A DNA stretch of 64,000 nucleotides from Aurifilum marmelostoma (lineage: Eukaryota; Ascomycota; Sordariomycetes; Diaporthales; Cryphonectriaceae), in contig JAMXSV010000017.1 in assembly GCA_027559495.1 (NCBI GenBank), forward strand, positions 1,364,001 to 1,428,000, given 5' to 3'. Below the pieces are notes generated by a model. The model was not told the origin of the DNA, ran no database searches, and saw only the letters and a list, made by a program, of their open reading frames with translations. This document shows, one piece after another, positions 60,601 through 64,000 of the stretch; position 1 is the first letter of the stretch; each line of letters starts with the position of its first letter. The translations under genes and the position numbers were made by a program.

Positions 60601-61446
60601 TGAAAGTCAAGGAATGCTCTCTTCTCCCCACGCAGCTTCTCCAGCTTCGGTTCTATCTCCTCGCGAAGAAGCTCTGTGATCTCCTGCAGCTTGAGGTCCT
60701 TCTTTGCCATGGTCTTGAACGCCTTATCCCGGCGATCCTCGAACATTCTCGTGCCGGCCGCTTCCTCAATCATGGCCAGGATCTCGACGGACTTCATGTT
60801 CAGCACCTTTGTGATCTTGCCCTGCATGATGAGGAAGTTGGGGTTGTTGATGTTCAGACCGACGGACTGGAAAAGGTTCTGGACAGTTTGCTGTTGGGCG
60901 CGGTGACCGTTGATCAGGTATTTGGATGTGCCGCCGAGAACGATCTGGCGGGTGACGCTGATGGTCGCATATTCTTCAAATCCGATGGGAGACTTCTTCT
61001 TGTCTTTATTGTCGAAGACGATCGTGACGCTGGCTTTTGTGACTCCGGCTTGTCCGCGCTTGTAGATCAGGTCCTATCGACGCGAAGAGACAGGTCAGAA
61101 TAACAAGACGGGCGCGGTGGGAAAGAAGCTCTGGACCTGATCGCACCTGTAAGTTTTGTGCGCGCACTGTCGACATGTTGGTGATGCCCAAGACGAAACA
61201 GATGGAGTCCAAGATGTTGGACTTGCCACTGCCGTTGAGGCCGGTGATGGAGTTGAAGCTCTCGTCCCTGTACCGGTCAGCAGACTGTTGCAAACCTCGA
61301 CCGTCATTGCGGGGATCGTTGTTTACCATCCTGAAATCACCGTCCGGACGGCGTACGACTTGAAGCCCTACGAAATTGTCAGAAAACAGAGTTAGGCGTT
61401 GTCGGGATTAGATACGTACGTCTACTATGATCTCGGTGACCCTCAT
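57656..61446 (-). CDS. smc2: Condensin subunit Smc2
   Basis: ATPase arm of condensin that, with Smc4, compacts mitotic chromosomes. Exons: 61420-61446, 61327-61367, 61147-61267, 57985-61073 and 57656-57920, giving 1180 residues, the normal Smc2 length. Introns are 61368-61419 (52 nt, GTACGT), 61268-61326 (GTAAAC), 61074-61146 (GTGCGA) and 57921-57984 (GTGCGT). The N-terminal head starts MRVTEIIVDGFKSYAVRTVI, with Walker A ITGLNGSGKSNILDSI. Then come NINNPNFLIMQGKITKVLNM, a coiled coil, a hinge around residues 510-660 (GTALEICAGGRLYNVVVD) and a second coiled coil. The C-terminal head has the ABC signature LTELSGGQRS and Walker B MYILDEVDAALDLSHTQNIG. The tiny first exons are placed by exact continuity with the conserved N terminus. 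All catalytic motifs are intact. Confidence 0.96.
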
Positions 61447-62987
61447 GGCGGCGGGCTCTGGGTGGTTGTCGTGGTCGACGTGAGCATTGAGGGTGAGGTG
61501 CGAGGTGGGACCTGCGATGTTGGCCGCAGACGCGGGTCGTAAACAACAAAATCAATCGCGCATGGCAACGGGTCCCCCCGCTAAGCTGTCAGGCCCACAG
61601 CACACCTACCATAGTACCACTGCCGCGCCAGGCCCCTGAGAGGGGAGCCGTTACATCCCAAGGACCCTAACCCTGCTTGCCTGTAGTAGGCAAGTGTTAC
61701 ACACCTTTGAGCCAAGAGTACATCTCTTTGCTATTGCCTTTCTATTTGTCTGAAGACTGTATGGGACATGCGCACGGATTTGTCATGTTTTCTTTGCATG
61801 CGACGAGAGCCTTGATGATCTATCTAAAAGAGGAGGGAGAGACAAAAAAAGCTTCTCTTATTCAGAGTGTTGTCTAAAGCTGGGCTTCTGCTGATCCAAT
61901 ATTTCCTCAACACGGCCTGTTCTAGCACTCTAGGCAGACACTGAATCAGTGCTCCGAGGAATTGAAACGAAAGATACTGGCTTAGGATGATGTTTGAGAA
62001 ATAGCTCTAAGCACGGGTATCATGAACACGTGAGTTCCATACTTAGCTACAACCAGGGCGCTGATCATGTGTGGTTAGGACTACATGCTCGGGAAGTTAA
62101 TGACTGAAAACCTAGGGATAGACAAACATGGCCAGCGAGATTCACAATAGCAAAGAATCCAAATCAAGGTGTCACGGAAATAAATCTGTTTGAAGTTGTC
62201 TACTTCTCCTGAGAAGGTGTGGCACTGCAGGTCAAGCCTTACTGACTTGGCAGACTGTCAGTGGGGACTGAGTCGATGAGAGCCAAGCTGCCAAGGTACA
62301 GTGAAGAAGGGTGATGACTGCTTGTTTTGAGACGAACAGTAGCCTAGGGGTGCTGCTACAGGGCCGCTGCGGCTGCAGTACTACCTCCTGTAGCAGGTAC
62401 CATGGTACCTACTTAGGCACTGCCTCATCAGCCTGTGTGTTTCTCCAGCACCAGGGGCCCCGTCTAATTCGGAGTACGTATCCGCTCGCCGCCAATTCTA
62501 CTTCCTCCTGTACCTGGGCTCTCCGTATCAGACCCTCCGCCATCAAGCGACTCAAGCACAGCTGTCCAGTTTGTCCCTCGATCCGTCCACGACGCCCTCA
62601 CACCGGCAACACAAACACATAGCGACGACACGAAGCGACAGATACGAAGCACGCCATCGCTCGACTACGCAATCAGCCCCGCTGTTGCATTGCTCCACGG
62701 AACCCCAACCCCCAACGCTCCTTCGGGGGGGTCCCTCTTCCAGCATCTGATCCCTTTGTCTCAACGACCAGCCTTGGGCGAACTGTCTGTCCTCCCTCGC
62801 CGCGGCCCCCTCTCCACCAACCCCTAATAGCTCCAGTCGGGATATCCAGAGGACCATACGTACCCCATCTCATCACGAGGTTCAATCGACGCCCCAGTGC
62901 CCCCCGCGTCGCCGAGCCGAGTCCCGATCTGATGGTTGCGATCCACTCTGGCGACTGCAGCGCGCCGAGGTCCCAGGCCTCGTCGTG
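61447..62987. other. Divergent intergenic region between Smc2 and the LysM gene
   Basis: No gene recognised. It contains CTACCATAGTACC at 61606-61618 and a 16-bp perfect palindrome at 62395-62410. The 500 bases before the LysM start are C-rich, typical of a fungal 5' leader. Confidence 0.6.
62395..62410. repeat. 16-bp perfect palindrome AGGTACCATGGTACCT
   Basis: The sequence equals its own reverse complement over 16 bases. It is a strong member of the GTACCATAGTA-type motif set scattered through the noncoding parts of the window. Confidence 0.85.
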
Positions 62988-64000
62988 ATGTCGACCACTG
63001 CCCGGCTCTCGACACCCGCTCACGATGCCGAAGCCCGCCCAAGGAATCGTCGTCTCGGCACGGCAGCCGATGCCTCTGGCACCTCGTCCCCGAGGTCGAG
63101 CTCGCTGCTCAGGGCGTCGAGCCAGTCGCCGACCAGGGGCGCGAGCCCCATTCCAGCCGCGCGCATAGGCCCCCCATCGAGGTCATCGAGCAGGGTCACG
63201 CCTGGGCGCCCGTCGTATAACGGCAACACCCCGAGTTACGCCGGAAAGAGCTGGTTCGATAGTTCGTGGTCTACAGGCTGGAGCTCGGTCCAGGACCTTG
63301 CCACGTCCTTCCTGAGCGGTGAGACGGCGCACCGCGGCGCCAGCCCCAGGAGGCCGACGGTCAAGACGTCCGACAGCGCATTGAGAAATAAGCAGCCCAG
63401 TGCCTGGGGCCCAGAACCTCCCGAGACCCCTCGACCAGGGATTGACGATGTCGCCGCAGGCACGCTGGCGGAGCGAGAGGCGGCGTACAGGGCCAGAAAG
63501 ACGGCAAGCGTCCTGGAGAGCCACGAAGGCGTCAACGGAGGGCTGGATGTGACGGGCAAGTTCAAGAGGCGGAATTCTGACGAGGACTCTCGGACCACGC
63601 CCACAAATCCTGAGGTCCAGGACCAATTGGTCTACATACACCATGTTCAGTCTAATGATACTTATGCCGGGGTCATCTTGAAGTACAGGTGCCAAGAGGA
63701 CGCATTCAGGAAGGCCAACGGGTTGTGGTCGAGGGACAATATCCAGGTGCGGAAATGGTTGGCACTGCCGGTGGATGCATGTGAGGTGAAAGGGGAGGCC
63801 GTGCGATGGCCCATCGTACTACTCCAAGGAGGTGGATCTACTGGCGACGACTCCAGGGGCGATGACACCTGGGCCATCGCCTCTGCGGAACTCTACGACA
63901 CAGAACTCGTACAATGATTTCTTCGCAGACGCAACGCAGAACGGGAAGGCGCATGAGGAACACGCAACAGAGGAGGAGAAGCCGTGGACACATGTCAGAT
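62988..64000 (+). CDS. LysM-domain protein (no export signal seen), frameshifted as given, 3' end beyond window
   Basis: Starts at ATG 62988 with a Ser/Arg/Pro-rich, probably disordered N-terminal half and no signal peptide, so this is not a secreted chitin-binding effector. A basic TLAEREAAYRARKTASVLES segment precedes one LysM motif at about residues 214-263: YIHHVQSNDTYAGVILKYRC, then FRKANGLWSRDNIQVRKWLA and LPVDACEVKG. Directly after this, a G4 run (63792-63795) shifts the frame; as given, translation stops at 63917 after 309 residues. Removing one G continues as KGRPCDGPSYYSKEVDLLAT, then SYNDFFADATQNGKAHEEHA, and reaches KPWTHVR at the window edge. From memory, fungal members of this family carry VDAC-x2-KGRP and PWTHVRWV at these positions, which supports the shifted reading. 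The role is unknown. Confidence 0.85.

Noticed and set aside
1..64000. CRISPR arrays, operons, phage or insertion sequences
   Set aside because: Spliced eukaryotic genes throughout; no regularly spaced repeats and no transposase or integrase coding sequence recognised.

Overview
The window reads as nuclear chromosomal DNA of a filamentous ascomycete (Pezizomycotina, most likely a Sordariomycete). The genes carry short introns, mostly 50-115 nt, with CTRAY-like branch points. Codons prefer C or G at the third position. Several products have fungal-type architectures: a Zn2Cys6 regulator, Mak32-like, Bro1, and a LysM protein with no visible export signal. I see no prokaryotic, viral or intact transposon coding sequence, and no rRNA or tRNA gene.

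Layout, left to right: a partial J-domain protein (-, runs off the left edge); INCENP/Sli15 (-); a class III aminotransferase (+); exocyst subunit Exo70 (+); an 11.9 kb stretch with almost no recognisable coding sequence, in which I reconstruct one small two-exon cysteine-rich gene (-, 18906-19129); a FAH-family hydrolase (-); Bro1 (+); Mcm3 (+); a Mak32-like pfkB protein (-); a Zn2Cys6 transcription factor (-); a second gene-poor stretch of 10.8 kb; a MOSC-domain protein with a membrane anchor (+); condensin Smc2 (-); and a LysM-domain protein (+, its 3' end lies beyond the window).

The genes do not form a pathway. They are mostly housekeeping functions in chromosome biology (INCENP, Mcm3, Smc2) and membrane traffic (Exo70, Bro1), plus single metabolic and regulatory genes. 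The two gene-poor stretches are rich in microsatellites, homopolymers and a recurring short palindromic motif based on GTAC and ATAG.

Three points deserve most attention. First, the small Cys-rich gene was found by splicing and is invisible as a long ORF. Second, four genes (J-protein, INCENP, transcription factor, LysM) each become continuous if one base is removed from a G/C run. The transcription factor and LysM cases have no plausible intron alternative, so they are either real disruptions or sequence errors. Third, the MOSC protein lacks the cysteine motif expected for molybdenum-cofactor binding. Exon boundaries below were deduced by eye from splice signals and protein continuity. No alignment or database search was run.
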